This document shows, piece by piece, positions 38,630-47,383 of a DNA stretch of 64,000 nt; positions within the stretch are counted from its first letter, which is position 1, and the number at the start of each line of letters is the position of its first letter. The notes beneath the pieces were generated by a model that was not told where the DNA came from, searched no databases, and saw only the letters and a list, made by a program, of their open reading frames with translations. The position numbers were made by a program, and so were the translations under genes. Source of the stretch: Sulfitobacter indolifex (GTDB taxonomy: Bacteria; Pseudomonadota; Alphaproteobacteria; Rhodobacterales; Rhodobacteraceae); assembly GCF_022788655.1 (NCBI RefSeq), contig NZ_CP084951.1, positions 1,860,001 through 1,924,000 on the forward strand. The letters are read 5' to 3'.

Positions 38630-39872
38630 TTTCGGCCTTTCCGTCAGCGTCAACAGCCCAAGTCTGGATGCCATTGTTGTGGTAGATCGAATTCTCGCCC
38701 CGGATCGCGCGCAGGGCGTTTTTGGTGGGCTGGACATAGCCGGTGCTGTCATGCGCGCGGCTTTGCAACAGCAGCGGTTTACCGTCCCATTCGAAATCAT
38801 AGTAAAAGCGGTGCAGCGCCTTGGGCGTGCTTGGCCCGTCCATCCGCGCCTCATGCCATGTGATGCCGCCATCAAGGGTCACATCCACGCGCGGAATGGT
38901 GCCGCGACCTGACCAAGCCAGACCCGTCAGAACAGTCGGCCCTGCGCCGTGGGTGATTGGCGCCTGTGGGCTGGGGCTGGTGATGACCGATTTCGCGTCC
39001 ATCTCCCAGGTAAAGCGCCGCGCCACGCCATCGGCCAGAAGGTCAGTGTATTTGCTTGTCTCTTCGCGGTGGTGCCAAGGCTGGTCGCCGACTTCGAGCC
39101 GCCGCAGCCATTTGACCCACATGTTGCCTTCCCAACCCGGCACAACCAGACGCACGGGATAGCCCTGCTCGGGCCGCAGTGCTTCGCCGTTCATTTTGAA
39201 GGCGATCAGACAGTCGTCCAGCGCCTTTTCCATCGGGATCGAGCGGCTCATCGCGGCGGCATCGGCGCCCTCGGCCAGCAGCCATTTGCCTTCCGCCTTG
39301 ATGCCAGCTTCTTCTAACAGCAGCCGCAGCGGGATGCCGGTGTATTGGACGTTGTGGATCATACCGTGGGTGAACTGTACGCCGTTCAACTGCGAACCGC
39401 GCCATTCCATCCCGGAATTCGCCGCACACTCAAGGAAGTAGACGTGGTTTTCGCGCGGGAAACGCATCAGGTCTTCCATGGTGAAGACCAGCTCGCGATC
39501 AACCAAGCCGTTGATCATTAAACGATGTTCCGCCGGATCAACTTTGGCCACGCCCGAGTGGTGCCGCTCGAAACACACACCGTTGGGGGTGATTGTCCCG
39601 TCAAGCGCGTGGATCGGGGTGAAGTTGATCGAGCTCACCGGATCGGCGGTCAGCCATTCCACGGTACGGCGCTTTACATCGGCCTCATAGGGCGATGGCA
39701 TGCCGTAGGGCGCAACATCAACGCCGTCCCCCAGCTCCTGCATCCAAGGTTTGATCGCAATCGCAGGGTCTGTTTCAGCGCCAGCGCGTCCCGCCAGCGT
39801 CCCTGCGGCCACCGCCCCTGCCCCTGTCAGAAAGGCACGGCGCGATGGCCCATTGTGGTTGTCGTCAGTCAT
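38613..39872 (-). CDS. soxC: SoxC, molybdenum subunit of sulfane dehydrogenase
   Basis: 419 aa. Tat signal with RRAFLTGAGAVAAG, as expected for a molybdopterin enzyme. The sulfite-oxidase fold shows FLECAANSGMEW with the Mo-ligand cysteine, then QLNGVQFTHGMIHNVQYTG, and EGNMWVKWLRRLEVG, and the C-terminal dimer domain. It has no heme, unlike many sulfite dehydrogenases. A candidate operator lies 11-40 nt upstream of its ATG. Overlaps soxD. Confidence 0.97.
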   Translation of the reverse strand: MTDDNHNGPSRRAFLTGAGAVAAGTLAGRAGAETDPAIAIKPWMQELGDGVDVAPYGMPSPYEADVKRRTVEWLTADPVSSINFTPIHALDGTITPNGVCFERHHSGVAKVDPAEHRLMINGLVDRELVFTMEDLMRFPRENHVYFLECAANSGMEWRGSQLNGVQFTHGMIHNVQYTGIPLRLLLEEAGIKAEGKWLLAEGADAAAMSRSIPMEKALDDCLIAFKMNGEALRPEQGYPVRLVVPGWEGNMWVKWLRRLEVGDQPWHHREETSKYTDLLADGVARRFTWEMDAKSVITSPSPQAPITHGAGPTVLTGLAWSGRGTIPRVDVTLDGGITWHEARMDGPSTPKALHRFYYDFEWDGKPLLLQSRAHDSTGYVQPTKNALRAIRGENSIYHNNGIQTWAVDADGKAENVEIS

Positions 39873-39888
39873 GTCGTGGCCCTCACAT

Positions 39889-39912
39889 ATTCAAATTCAT
39901 TTTATTGAATTT
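39889..39912 (-). promoter_or_regulatory. Candidate SoxR operator between soxB and soxC
   Basis: Contains ATTC-N8-GAAT (39895-39898 and 39907-39910) and a perfect AAATTCA/TGAATTT inverted repeat. It shares the 15-mer TCACATATTCAAATT (39883-39897) exactly with the soxV-soxS spacer. Confidence 0.55.
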
Positions 39913-39945
39913 GTTTGCGCGTGAGAACCCCTATTCTGCTTTTTC

Positions 39946-41646
39946 TCAGTCCGGCAGAACGATTTCCACCGGCGTGCGCGCACCATCGGAAACCGTTCCC
40001 AGTTTCGAGATATGGCTTTCCACCACATCCCAAATCGGCGGCCCCTCGGTGCCCTCGTTGACCGAGGCCCATCCGGCGACCACATAGTTCCGCGACGGAT
40101 CAATCGGCTCACCGGAACTGAGCAGGGTCATGTCGCTGATCCGCTCGCCCTGCGGTTTGGCGATGTCCATTTTGAAGCCCATGCCGCCGACGCGCACCAT
40201 GTCACCGCCTTGCTGATAGTATGGATCGGGGTTGAAGAGGTTATCGCCCACGTCTTCCAGCACGACTTTCAGGAATTCGCCTGTCATTTCAGTGCGGTAG
40301 GCATTGGGATAGGTCATGGAGGTGACGTTAAAGATATCCTCGCGCGTGATGTCTTGGCCCGGCAGGATCGACGGCCCCCAACGTACACCGGGGCTCAGCG
40401 CGATCTCGGCGTCGCGCTCACTCAGCAGCGCGTCGCAGATCAGGTCGTCCCATGTGCCGTTGAAATTGCCGCGACGGTAGAGCAGCGCGTCGGACTTGCC
40501 GACCACATGGGTCAAATCATCCAGATAAGGCGCGCGCTGTGCGTCGATCAGCTTGGTGATCTCAGCATCGGGCGTGATCAGATCCGAGAAAATTGGGATC
40601 AATTTGTGACGGATGCCCATCATTTTGCCATCGCGCACATCCAGATCGACGCGGGAAACGAATTTCCCGTTGGAGCCAGAGGCGATGATATGGGTCTCGC
40701 CGATCAGCACCGGCTCGGGCAGCGCGTCATGGGTGTGACCCGACAGGATCACGTCGATCCCTTTGACGATCCCGGCCATCTTTTTGTCGACGTCAAAACC
40801 ATTATGGCTCAGGCAGACGACCAGTTCGGCCCCTTTGGCGCGGACCTCATCGACCATCTCTTGCATATGCTCGTCGCGGATACCGAAGGAGTATTCCGGG
40901 AACATCCAACCGGGGTTGGCAATCGGCATGTAGGGGAAAGCCTGACCGATCACAGCGATCTTCACGCCGCCGCGTTCAAAGAATTCGTAGGGTTTGAACA
41001 GCTCTGCAGGCTCATCCCACTCCGCGTCAAAGATGTTTTGGCCAAGGGCCGCGAAGGGCAACCCCTGCACGATCTCCTGCACCCGCTCAGAGCCCAGCGT
41101 GAACTCCCAGTGGAAGGTCATCGCATCAGGCTTCAGCGCGTTCATCACGTTGACCATGTCCTGACCTTCAGTCTTGAGACAGGTCATGGAGCCATGCCAA
41201 GTGTCGCCGCCGTCCAGGAGCAGCGCATCGGGGCGATCGGCGCGGATGGCGTTCAGCACGGTGGCCACACGGTCCAGCCCGCCGACTTTGCCGTAAGCCT
41301 GCGCCTGAGCAACGAAATCATCATAGGTCAGCGCGTAATCCAGCGGCGTGCCGCCGCCGATGCCATAGGCGCGGCGGAAATCTTCACCGGTGATATGGGG
41401 CACCTTGCCGCGGTTCTCGCCGACACCGATGTTGACCGAAGGTTCGCGGAAATAGATCGGTTTCAGCTGCGCATGGATGTCGGTGACATGCATCAAGGTG
41501 ACATTGCCGAACTTCTCGAACTCCAGCAGTGTGTCTTGGTCAAATTTGTCCTGCGCGGCCAGCCGCGCCCAGCTCCCAAAGCCCGACCCACCATAGATGG
41601 AGGCCGCGGCCATGGACATTTGCAGAAAATCACGGCGAGACAGCAT
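39946..41646 (-). CDS. soxB: SoxB thiosulfohydrolase
   Basis: 566 aa dimanganese enzyme that hydrolyses the sulfonate off SoxY-bound thiosulfate. Tat signal SRRDFLQMSMAAAS. Metal ligands in THVTDIHAQL-type motif (here MHVTDIHAQLKPIYF), DGGDTWHGS, the SoxB-specific MTFHWEFTLG, LSHNGFD and GHTHDALP. The C-terminal nucleotidase-like domain ends DGARTPVEIVLPD. Length and motifs are diagnostic. Confidence 0.98.
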   Translation of the reverse strand: MLSRRDFLQMSMAAASIYGGSGFGSWARLAAQDKFDQDTLLEFEKFGNVTLMHVTDIHAQLKPIYFREPSVNIGVGENRGKVPHITGEDFRRAYGIGGGTPLDYALTYDDFVAQAQAYGKVGGLDRVATVLNAIRADRPDALLLDGGDTWHGSMTCLKTEGQDMVNVMNALKPDAMTFHWEFTLGSERVQEIVQGLPFAALGQNIFDAEWDEPAELFKPYEFFERGGVKIAVIGQAFPYMPIANPGWMFPEYSFGIRDEHMQEMVDEVRAKGAELVVCLSHNGFDVDKKMAGIVKGIDVILSGHTHDALPEPVLIGETHIIASGSNGKFVSRVDLDVRDGKMMGIRHKLIPIFSDLITPDAEITKLIDAQRAPYLDDLTHVVGKSDALLYRRGNFNGTWDDLICDALLSERDAEIALSPGVRWGPSILPGQDITREDIFNVTSMTYPNAYRTEMTGEFLKVVLEDVGDNLFNPDPYYQQGGDMVRVGGMGFKMDIAKPQGERISDMTLLSSGEPIDPSRNYVVAGWASVNEGTEGPPIWDVVESHISKLGTVSDGARTPVEIVLPD

Positions 41647-41679
41647 GTCAGGCTCCGTCTATTAGAAACAAGGAAAGGC

Positions 41680-41701
41680 CCCGCCCCTTTTGAGGGGCGG
41701 G
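41680..41701 (-). other. GC hairpin between soxA and soxB
   Basis: CCCGCCCC (41680-41687) pairs perfectly with GGGGCGGG (41694-41701), 6-nt loop. It falls in the 87-bp spacer after soxA. No T-run on the - strand; a possible attenuator or mRNA-stability element. Confidence 0.5.
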
Positions 41702-41733
41702 ATCAGGTCAGGCTAAAAAGCCCGGCAATGTGT

Positions 41734-42582
41734 TTAGTTGCGCACCGAAGGCGCTTCGACCGACAGACCGTTGCCACGGCTGGCGACATAAAGCTCCAGC
41801 GCCACAAACTCGGGGCTGCCAGGGCTGAAAGTCTCGGCCCGCGTGTCGCGGATGCAGCCCTTGAAACGCGCGTGGCTGCCGTTGAGCTTGGTGTTTTTCA
41901 GACGGTACACCGGGAAGCCGTTGATCTGGCCTTGGCTCAGGTGGTCGGCCCGGATCATGTTCCCGTAATTGTCTTCGTGACAATTGGCACAGCTCAGCTC
42001 AAGCTGACCGTAACGGGTGTAGTACATCTCCTTGCCCTGCTCCCACGTGCTTTGGGCGGGGCCGTCGATGGCGACGTTGACAGGCATGCCGCGCGACTGG
42101 ACCGAGATCAGCGCTTCCATCGCGGTCATCTCATTGCCAGTGTATTTGTAGGGCTCGGCACCCATCTGGTTTTCGCGGCAGTCGTTGATCTGCATCGCCA
42201 GCGTGCGAACTTCGCCCGCCTCTTCGTTCCATTTGGGATAGACGGCGCGGACGCCTTCCATCGATTCCACGTCATTGTGACAAGACGCACAGGATTTGCC
42301 CTCGCTGCCCTCTGCCGTGTCCCAAGCCGCTTGGGCTTGGTCGACAAAGATCATGCCGGGGTTGTCGAAATCGTCCATCTGCGTTTGCTGTGTCTCGTCC
42401 GAGCGGAAGCGCCAGCCAGACATGATTTCCGGCAAAGCCCCCTCAAGATGTGCAGGCGCATCGGTTTTGGTCACCATCTCGATCTCGCCGTTGACGACAA
42501 GTTCGGCCTCCTCATCGGCCATCCCCAACATGGGGGCGGCCACCAAAAGCGCCGCAACAGCGGTCATTGCCTTAAATTTCAT
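41734..42582 (-). CDS. soxA: SoxA, cytochrome c subunit of SoxAX
   Basis: 282 aa. Signal peptide AMTAVAALLVAAPMLGMA. Two CxxCH motifs (CASCHN and CANCHED) and the catalytic, persulfide-modified cysteine in FKGCIRDTRAE. It couples thiosulfate oxidatively to SoxY. Start at 42582 has GGGAGGAAAGAC upstream; a longer frame to 42723 is rejected. Follows soxZ by 43 nt. Confidence 0.97.
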   Translation of the reverse strand: MKFKAMTAVAALLVAAPMLGMADEEAELVVNGEIEMVTKTDAPAHLEGALPEIMSGWRFRSDETQQTQMDDFDNPGMIFVDQAQAAWDTAEGSEGKSCASCHNDVESMEGVRAVYPKWNEEAGEVRTLAMQINDCRENQMGAEPYKYTGNEMTAMEALISVQSRGMPVNVAIDGPAQSTWEQGKEMYYTRYGQLELSCANCHEDNYGNMIRADHLSQGQINGFPVYRLKNTKLNGSHARFKGCIRDTRAETFSPGSPEFVALELYVASRGNGLSVEAPSVRN

Positions 42583-42625
42583 GTCTTTCCTCCCTGTTCC
42601 ACGCGCGGTGTCGGCTGACGCCGGA

Positions 42626-42955
42626 TCAGCCGATCGCGATGGATTTGACTTCTTCGTAGACCGAACCGTCATCATCGTACCATGTGAATTTGAAGTCGCC
42701 GGCCTCGGGCACGGTGGCGTCAAACTCGAAATAGGGGTTGGTCGACATTGCCGGTTCCATCTTCACGTCGATCACGCTCTCACCGTTAAACTCAGCTGTG
42801 AAGCGGTTGATGATCGAACGCGGGATGACATTGCCGTCGCCGTCTTTGCGCTGGCCCGATTCCATCGGGTGGCTGATCAGGGTCTTGATCGTGATGACCT
42901 CACCTGCCTCGGCTTTTTTCGGCACTTTGACGCGAGGGGTTACACCTTCTGCCAT
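42626..42955 (-). CDS. soxZ: SoxZ, carrier partner subunit
   Basis: 109 aa. Immunoglobulin-like fold, TPRVKVPKKAEAGEVITIKT and LISHPMESGQRKD near the N-terminus, then FNGESVIDVKMEPAMSTNPY and FKFTWYDDDGS. No signal peptide; it is carried out with Tat-exported SoxY. CAGGAG precedes its ATG. Confidence 0.97.
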   Translation of the reverse strand: MAEGVTPRVKVPKKAEAGEVITIKTLISHPMESGQRKDGDGNVIPRSIINRFTAEFNGESVIDVKMEPAMSTNPYFEFDATVPEAGDFKFTWYDDDGSVYEEVKSIAIG

Positions 42956-42988
42956 TTTTTAGAACTCCTGTATTTGGGGCGCGCGGAC

Positions 42989-43408
42989 TTAACCGCCGCA
43001 GCCGCCGATTGTGACTTTGATTTCTGCACTGGCGCGGGCAAATGTGCCGTCTTCCAGCTTGGCGATGGCAACGACGTCTTGGGTCGTGGCCAAACGAATG
43101 CGGGTCGATGCGCTACGCGAACCGGCCAGCGGGCCGAAGTTGAACGTGCCCACGGGCGGTGTCGGGTTGCCGGTGGCCAACACCATGATGGCGGATGCGC
43201 CGGGGGCTTCGACCGAGATCGGCACGGTGTTGCCGTTTTCGGCAATCTCAGGTGCTGTCAGGGTCACGCCGGTGTCGGCCATATCGGCCCCGCCGGTGAA
43301 TTCCGCGATCAGCTCGTCGACCGTGGCGGCAGAAGCACCCACGGGCAGCATGGTCAGCGCCACGGCACCAAGGCCGAGGCCGAAAGTTTCACGTCTTGAG
43401 AAGTTCAT
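42989..43408 (-). CDS. soxY: SoxY, sulfur carrier protein
   Basis: 139 aa. Tat signal SRRETFGLGLGAVAL. It ends in the swinging-arm motif GGCGG, whose cysteine carries the sulfur substrate, directly at the C-terminus. Immunoglobulin-like core (SVEAPGASAIMVLATGN). Preceded by a 112-bp spacer that contains a CGGCGC-GTT-GCGCCG hairpin (43431-43445). Confidence 0.98.
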   Translation of the reverse strand: MNFSRRETFGLGLGAVALTMLPVGASAATVDELIAEFTGGADMADTGVTLTAPEIAENGNTVPISVEAPGASAIMVLATGNPTPPVGTFNFGPLAGSRSASTRIRLATTQDVVAIAKLEDGTFARASAEIKVTIGGCGG

Positions 43409-43520
43409 CTCTCATCTCCTTATGCGTCAGCGGCGCGTTGCGCCGTCATTCATTTCCGCGATGCGTTGACCGCGATGATCTGTCAAACCGCGCACCGCCA
43501 TCGGCGGCAGCGGTGTTGAA

Positions 43521-43994
43521 TTACTCTTTCAGCGTCGCCAAGAAGGCGACGACATCTTCGATTTGCTGGGCATCCAGCAGGGGCGGCAGCGGCTCTGACC
43601 CGGCCTTGCCGGTGAAGCCGTCGCCGGGGCGCACATAGCCGCTGGTTTTGTAGTAGGAGGGCATCATCGACCCTTCAAAGGTCATCTTGCTGTTGGCGAC
43701 GATGCCGCGCAGCTCTGCCTCATTCCAACGGTCGCCTGCCCCGTCTAGCATCGGGCCAATCTCGCCTTGGAAGGGCACATCGCTCAATGCGCTGACCTGA
43801 TGACAGGCCACGCAGTTGCCCGCCTTTTTATTGCCGACGATGGCAGCGCCATTGGCAGCATCGCCCGGCGTTCCAGTCAGCGATTCCTCAACCGACCCAT
43901 AATCGTCAAAGCTGACATCAGTCGGCGTCACAGGTTCGGCGGCGGCCAGAACAGGTACGCCCGACACAACTGCGGCGACAATCCATTTCATCAT
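43521..43994 (-). CDS. soxX: SoxX, cytochrome c subunit of SoxAX
   Basis: 157 aa. Signal peptide IVAAVVSGVPVLAAA. One heme motif CVACHQ and the distal Met region SKMTFEGSMMPSYYK. It takes electrons from SoxA. The start at 43994 has GGAGG 9 nt upstream (two ATGs in tandem, the next at 43991). An operator-like palindrome lies about 90 nt upstream. Confidence 0.96.
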   Translation of the reverse strand: MMKWIVAAVVSGVPVLAAAEPVTPTDVSFDDYGSVEESLTGTPGDAANGAAIVGNKKAGNCVACHQVSALSDVPFQGEIGPMLDGAGDRWNEAELRGIVANSKMTFEGSMMPSYYKTSGYVRPGDGFTGKAGSEPLPPLLDAQQIEDVVAFLATLKE

Positions 43995-44082
43995 CGAAAT
44001 CTTCCTCCCAGTGCCGATCACGTTGATGTGTGATCCGGTTATCCTGACCCTAAGGCAGGGATGCGGCGCGGCGCAACAACAA

Positions 44083-44098
44083 ATTCAAACTTTTGAAT
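44083..44098 (-). promoter_or_regulatory. Perfect palindrome upstream of soxX (candidate SoxR operator)
   Basis: ATTCAAA-CT-TTTGAAT, a perfect 7+7 inverted repeat that also reads ATTC-N8-GAAT. It lies in the soxW-soxX spacer. SoxR binding to the soxW-soxX region has been reported in other Alphaproteobacteria, and the related repressors SqrR and BigR bind ATTC-N8-GAAT-like sites. Confidence 0.7.
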
Positions 44099-44130
44099 AG
44101 CTTTACATCCGCGCCGCTGTTTTTCACGGC

Positions 44131-44715
44131 TTAATCCGTGCTGCCGTTGTTGCGCTCTTGGATCATTCGCGCGTGGTAGCGCTGAAAATCCTCGACGCCT
44201 TCAAGGGCGTAGCGTTCTTCGTTGACCCATGTCAGCATATCCAAGGTTGTGCCTTTGCCAAAGGCCCCCGGCATCATCGCCACTGCCGCCTGCGGTGCTG
44301 TTGCGTCTTGGGCCACCTCTTGGGGCAGGAACATCAGCGTCGGGGTAAAGAGCATCCCCCATTTCCGCGCCATCTGCTTTTCCGACAGGGTCTCCCCATC
44401 GAAATCGGTGACTTCGATGTCCCCATGCAGGTTCAACTGCACGACAAAGTAATTCTCTTCGATGTACTCGCTGATCTCAGAGGCCGGATAAACCTCTTCG
44501 TGCATCTTGGTGCAATAGACACAGCCGCGCTGTTCAAACATCAGCATCAGGCGTTTGTCCTCGGCGTTGGCCTCCTCCAAATCCTCGCGCAGGTCTTTGA
44601 AGGTGTCGCGCATCCACGGCGTCTTGTGCAGACCGTCGTCGCCCAGTTCCGCTGCGGCCAATGGCCAGGCGAGCAGCACTGCGGCGGCTGCAGCTCCTAT
44701 CCTTGAGATAATCAT
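44131..44715 (-). CDS. soxW: SoxW, periplasmic thioredoxin-like protein
   Basis: 194 aa. Signal peptide GAAAAAVLLAWPLAAA. Thioredoxin active site in EQRGCVYCTKMHEEV. It receives electrons from SoxV and keeps SoxYZ reduced and active. Ends 32 nt before the operator-like palindrome. Starts 22 nt after soxV. Confidence 0.95.
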   Translation of the reverse strand: MIISRIGAAAAAVLLAWPLAAAELGDDGLHKTPWMRDTFKDLREDLEEANAEDKRLMLMFEQRGCVYCTKMHEEVYPASEISEYIEENYFVVQLNLHGDIEVTDFDGETLSEKQMARKWGMLFTPTLMFLPQEVAQDATAPQAAVAMMPGAFGKGTTLDMLTWVNEERYALEGVEDFQRYHARMIQERNNGSTD

Positions 44716-44737
44716 TTTGGCGTCCTCCCTGTTGCGC

Positions 44738-45475
44738 CTATCCTAGCGTCGTGAAGCTGGGGAACCAACGGATCATTGCATCCGCGATCATTTGCACCCC
44801 GCCCGTCACGATCAACACGGCAAAGAGGATCAGCATGACCCCCATCGCCTTTTCGACCTTTTGCACCAGCGCCATATGCCGCGCCGCCCAGTTGAGGAAC
44901 GGCTTGGCAAAGAGTGCCGCCACCACGAAAGGCGCGGTCATCCCGGCACCATAGGCGAACAACAGCAGCCCTCCCCGCGTAATATCGCCCATGCCCGAGG
45001 CAATCATCAAGATCGCCGCCAGCGCCGGGCCTACGCAGGGGGTCCAGCCAAAGCCAAAGGCCAGCCCCATCACATAGGCGCCCCAGATCGACGTGGGCTT
45101 GCCGCCCCCCTCCAACCGCGCTTCGCGGTAGAGCAGCGGCACTTTGATGACGCCCAGAAAATGCAGACCAAAGACCAGCAGGATCGCCGCCGCCACCCAG
45201 CTAAGCGGCTCAAGGTATTGAGTAAACACCTGCCCCAAGGCCGTGGCCCCCATGCCCAGCAGCACAAAGATCGTCGACACCCCAAGCGCAAAGAGCACCG
45301 AAGACAGCACCAGCCGCCGCTGCGCCCCCGGCGCAATCGCGCCATCGCCGCGCAACTCGGTCACGCTGAGCCCTGCCATATAGCTAAGGTAAAAAGGCAC
45401 CATTGGCAAAATACAGGGCGTGAAGAAGCTGAGCAGTCCCGCCAGAAGCGCGCCTGCATAGGTGATGTCGAACAT
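44738..45475 (-). CDS. soxV: SoxV, CcdA/DsbD-type thiol transporter
   Basis: 245 aa with six membrane helices. Two conserved cysteines lie in LSFFTPCILPMVPFYLSYMAGL and FGFGWTPCVGPALAAI. It carries reducing power from cytosolic thioredoxin to SoxW in the periplasm. First gene of the - strand sox operon, divergent from soxS. Confidence 0.96.
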   Translation of the reverse strand: MFDITYAGALLAGLLSFFTPCILPMVPFYLSYMAGLSVTELRGDGAIAPGAQRRLVLSSVLFALGVSTIFVLLGMGATALGQVFTQYLEPLSWVAAAILLVFGLHFLGVIKVPLLYREARLEGGGKPTSIWGAYVMGLAFGFGWTPCVGPALAAILMIASGMGDITRGGLLLFAYGAGMTAPFVVAALFAKPFLNWAARHMALVQKVEKAMGVMLILFAVLIVTGGVQMIADAMIRWFPSFTTLG

Positions 45476-45520
45476 GTTACCCCCTGCCCGCGCCGACGAA
45501 AGCCGCTGCGCTTGAACAAT

Positions 45521-45544
45521 TCACATATTCAAATTACGTTGAGT
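45521..45544. promoter_or_regulatory. Candidate SoxR operator in the soxV-soxS divergent spacer
   Basis: ATTCAA (45527-45532) N6 TTGAGT (45539-45544), an imperfect palindrome. The 15-mer TCACATATTCAAATT (45521-45535) recurs exactly at 39883-39897 between soxB and soxC. One operator here could control both arms. Confidence 0.6.
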
Positions 45545-45572
45545 GTCATCCAAACGTCAATCAGGCAAGCCG

Positions 45573-45935
45573 ATGATCCGCATACTGACCGCCTTGAGCC
45601 TCGCGGCCCTTACCGCCCTGCCCGTTTGGGCGGTCGAATTGGTCATGGTCGAACAACCCGGCTGCATCTATTGCGAACGCTGGAACAAAGAGATCGCCCC
45701 CGCCTACCCCAAGACCGACGAGGGGGAATTTGCCCCGCTGCGCCGCGTCGATATCTCTGAGGTTGAAGACAGCGTCACCCCCGAGCGCGCGGTGGTCTTT
45801 ACCCCAACCTTCCTATTGGTTGAAGACGATCATGAACTGGGCCGCCTCGAAGGCTACCCGGGTGCGGAATTTTTCTGGCCTATGCTCGATATGCTTTTAC
45901 GCGACAAAACCGACTTCGGAGAGCTTGCCGAATGA
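45573..45935 (+). CDS. soxS: SoxS, periplasmic thioredoxin-like regulator
   Basis: 120 aa. Signal peptide RILTALSLAALTALPVWA. Active site in QPGCIYCERWNKEI. In Paracoccus SoxS reactivates and reduces SoxY and is needed for full expression of sox genes. The ATG at 45573 gives a normal signal peptide; a GTG at 45543 is rejected. Its stop overlaps the soxR start (ATGA). Confidence 0.93.
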   Translation: MIRILTALSLAALTALPVWAVELVMVEQPGCIYCERWNKEIAPAYPKTDEGEFAPLRRVDISEVEDSVTPERAVVFTPTFLLVEDDHELGRLEGYPGAEFFWPMLDMLLRDKTDFGELAE

Positions 45936-46270
45936 CAACTCTACCCGTGATCACCGACGACATGTCTGAAGAGGACATGGACCGGATGCTGACCAATGCC
46001 GTGACCGCGTCGAATTTTCTCAAAGCCATCAGCCATGAGGGGCGGTTGATGATCCTGTGTCACCTCGTTTCGGGTGAGAAATCGGTGAGCGAGTTGGAAG
46101 CGCTGCTCGCCACGCGACAGGCCGCTGTGTCTCAGCAACTCTCACGGCTCAGGCTCGAAGGGCTGGTGACCCCCCGGCGCGATGGTAAGACGATTTACTA
46201 CCGGTTGGCCGATGACCGCCCGCGCAAGATGCTGGAGCTGGTCTACGAATTGTTCTGCAAGGATGATTGA
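45932..46270 (+). CDS. soxR: SoxR, ArsR-family repressor of sox genes
   Basis: 112 aa winged-helix repressor. HTH segment SVSELEALLATRQAAVSQQLSRLRLEGL, wing RRDGKTIYYRL. The two cysteines of the SoxR/BigR/SqrR group are present, in MILCHLVSG and ELFCKDD, so it can form a disulfide or polysulfide and release DNA when persulfide is present. ATGA overlap with soxS, 8-nt overlap with the transporter gene. Confidence 0.96.
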   Translation: MTTLPVITDDMSEEDMDRMLTNAVTASNFLKAISHEGRLMILCHLVSGEKSVSELEALLATRQAAVSQQLSRLRLEGLVTPRRDGKTIYYRLADDRPRKMLELVYELFCKDD

Positions 46271-47321
46271 GCTACTGGGCCAGCCGCTGACCGCCGCCCT
46301 CTTGGGCGGATTGGGCGGCGTATTGCTGGGCCTTGCCGCACGTTTGGGGCGGTTCTGCACCTTGGGCGCGATCGAAGACATGCTCTATGGCGGCTCCAGC
46401 CACCGAATGCGCATGTGGGGCTTGGCGATCGGCGTTGCCATAGTGGGCAGCTTCACCCTTGGCGGGTTTGGCCTAATCAACATCGACCGCGCCTTTCACC
46501 TGACCATCGCTTTCTCTTGGGCACCTGCGATCTTTGGCGGGCTGATCTTTGGCTATGGCATGGCGTTGGCGGGCACCTGCGGCTTTGGCGCGCTCGCGCG
46601 GCTTGGTGGCGGTGATCTGCGGGCCTTTGTGATCGTCTTAGTGATGGGGCTTGCGGCCTTTGCTGTGCTCTCTGGCCCCCTCGCCCCGGCGCGCGTGTTT
46701 CTCTTCCCCCGGCAGATGAACGTGGGCCCGCCCGATGGCATCGCCCATGCGCTTTCTGCGCTCACAGGCGGATCGGTGGCGATGATTGGGGTGGCTTTGG
46801 GGTTGGTGATCTGTGCCTTCATGCTAAGCGCCCGCGCCTTTCGCCGTGACTTCCGTATGGTCTTTTGGAGCGTGATCGCCGGCCTCGCCATCGTCTCGGG
46901 CTGGGCGGGCACGGCGTGGCTGGCACAAACCGGCTTTGGCGCACAGACGCTCATGTCTCACAGCTATGCCGCCCCCGTGGGAGAGACACTGCTTTACGCC
47001 ATGCAAGGCTCCGTCCGCCCGCTGAGCTTTGGTATCGGCTCCGTCTCGGGCGTTTGGGTCGGCGCTTTCCTCGGCTCTCTCTGGCAGGGGCATTTCCGCT
47101 GGGAAGCCTGCGAAGACCCGCGCGAGCTGCGGCGTCAGATATTTGGTGCCGGGCTCATGGGCGCAGGCGCGGTGATCGCCATGGGCTGCACCATTGGGCA
47201 AGGTCTTTCGGCCATATCGGTCTTGGCCTTCAGCGGGCCGATTACCTTGGCCTCAATCATTGCCGGAGCAGCGATCGGTCTGCGCCAGCTGATCGTCGGA
47301 TTTCGCAGCAATCCGGTGTAG
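46263..47321 (+). CDS. YeeE/YedE family sulfur-compound transporter (TsuA/SoxT-like)
   Basis: 352 aa, about nine helices. Three cysteine motifs of the YeeE thiosulfate channel: GRFCTLGAIED, ALAGTCGFGALARLGGGDLR and AMGCTIGQGLSAISVL. It would take up thiosulfate or return sulfur to the cytosol. The ATG at 46263 overlaps the soxR stop (ATGATTGA), so it is part of the soxS-soxR operon. Substrate specificity is inferred from cysteine motifs and position. Confidence 0.9.
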   Translation: MIELLGQPLTAALLGGLGGVLLGLAARLGRFCTLGAIEDMLYGGSSHRMRMWGLAIGVAIVGSFTLGGFGLINIDRAFHLTIAFSWAPAIFGGLIFGYGMALAGTCGFGALARLGGGDLRAFVIVLVMGLAAFAVLSGPLAPARVFLFPRQMNVGPPDGIAHALSALTGGSVAMIGVALGLVICAFMLSARAFRRDFRMVFWSVIAGLAIVSGWAGTAWLAQTGFGAQTLMSHSYAAPVGETLLYAMQGSVRPLSFGIGSVSGVWVGAFLGSLWQGHFRWEACEDPRELRRQIFGAGLMGAGAVIAMGCTIGQGLSAISVLAFSGPITLASIIAGAAIGLRQLIVGFRSNPV

Positions 47322-47383
47322 CACGTCATAAAACAGTGACAGTTCTAATGCATATGCGGAGCACCTAAGACCCCAAAGGAGGC

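Noticed and set aside
40012..42618. An 868-codon open frame on the + strand antisense to soxB and soxA
   Set aside because: The frame is open because of high GC3 codon use on the - strand. It has no ribosome binding site, its His/Asp/Arg-rich composition is typical of a shadow, and soxA/soxB are beyond doubt.
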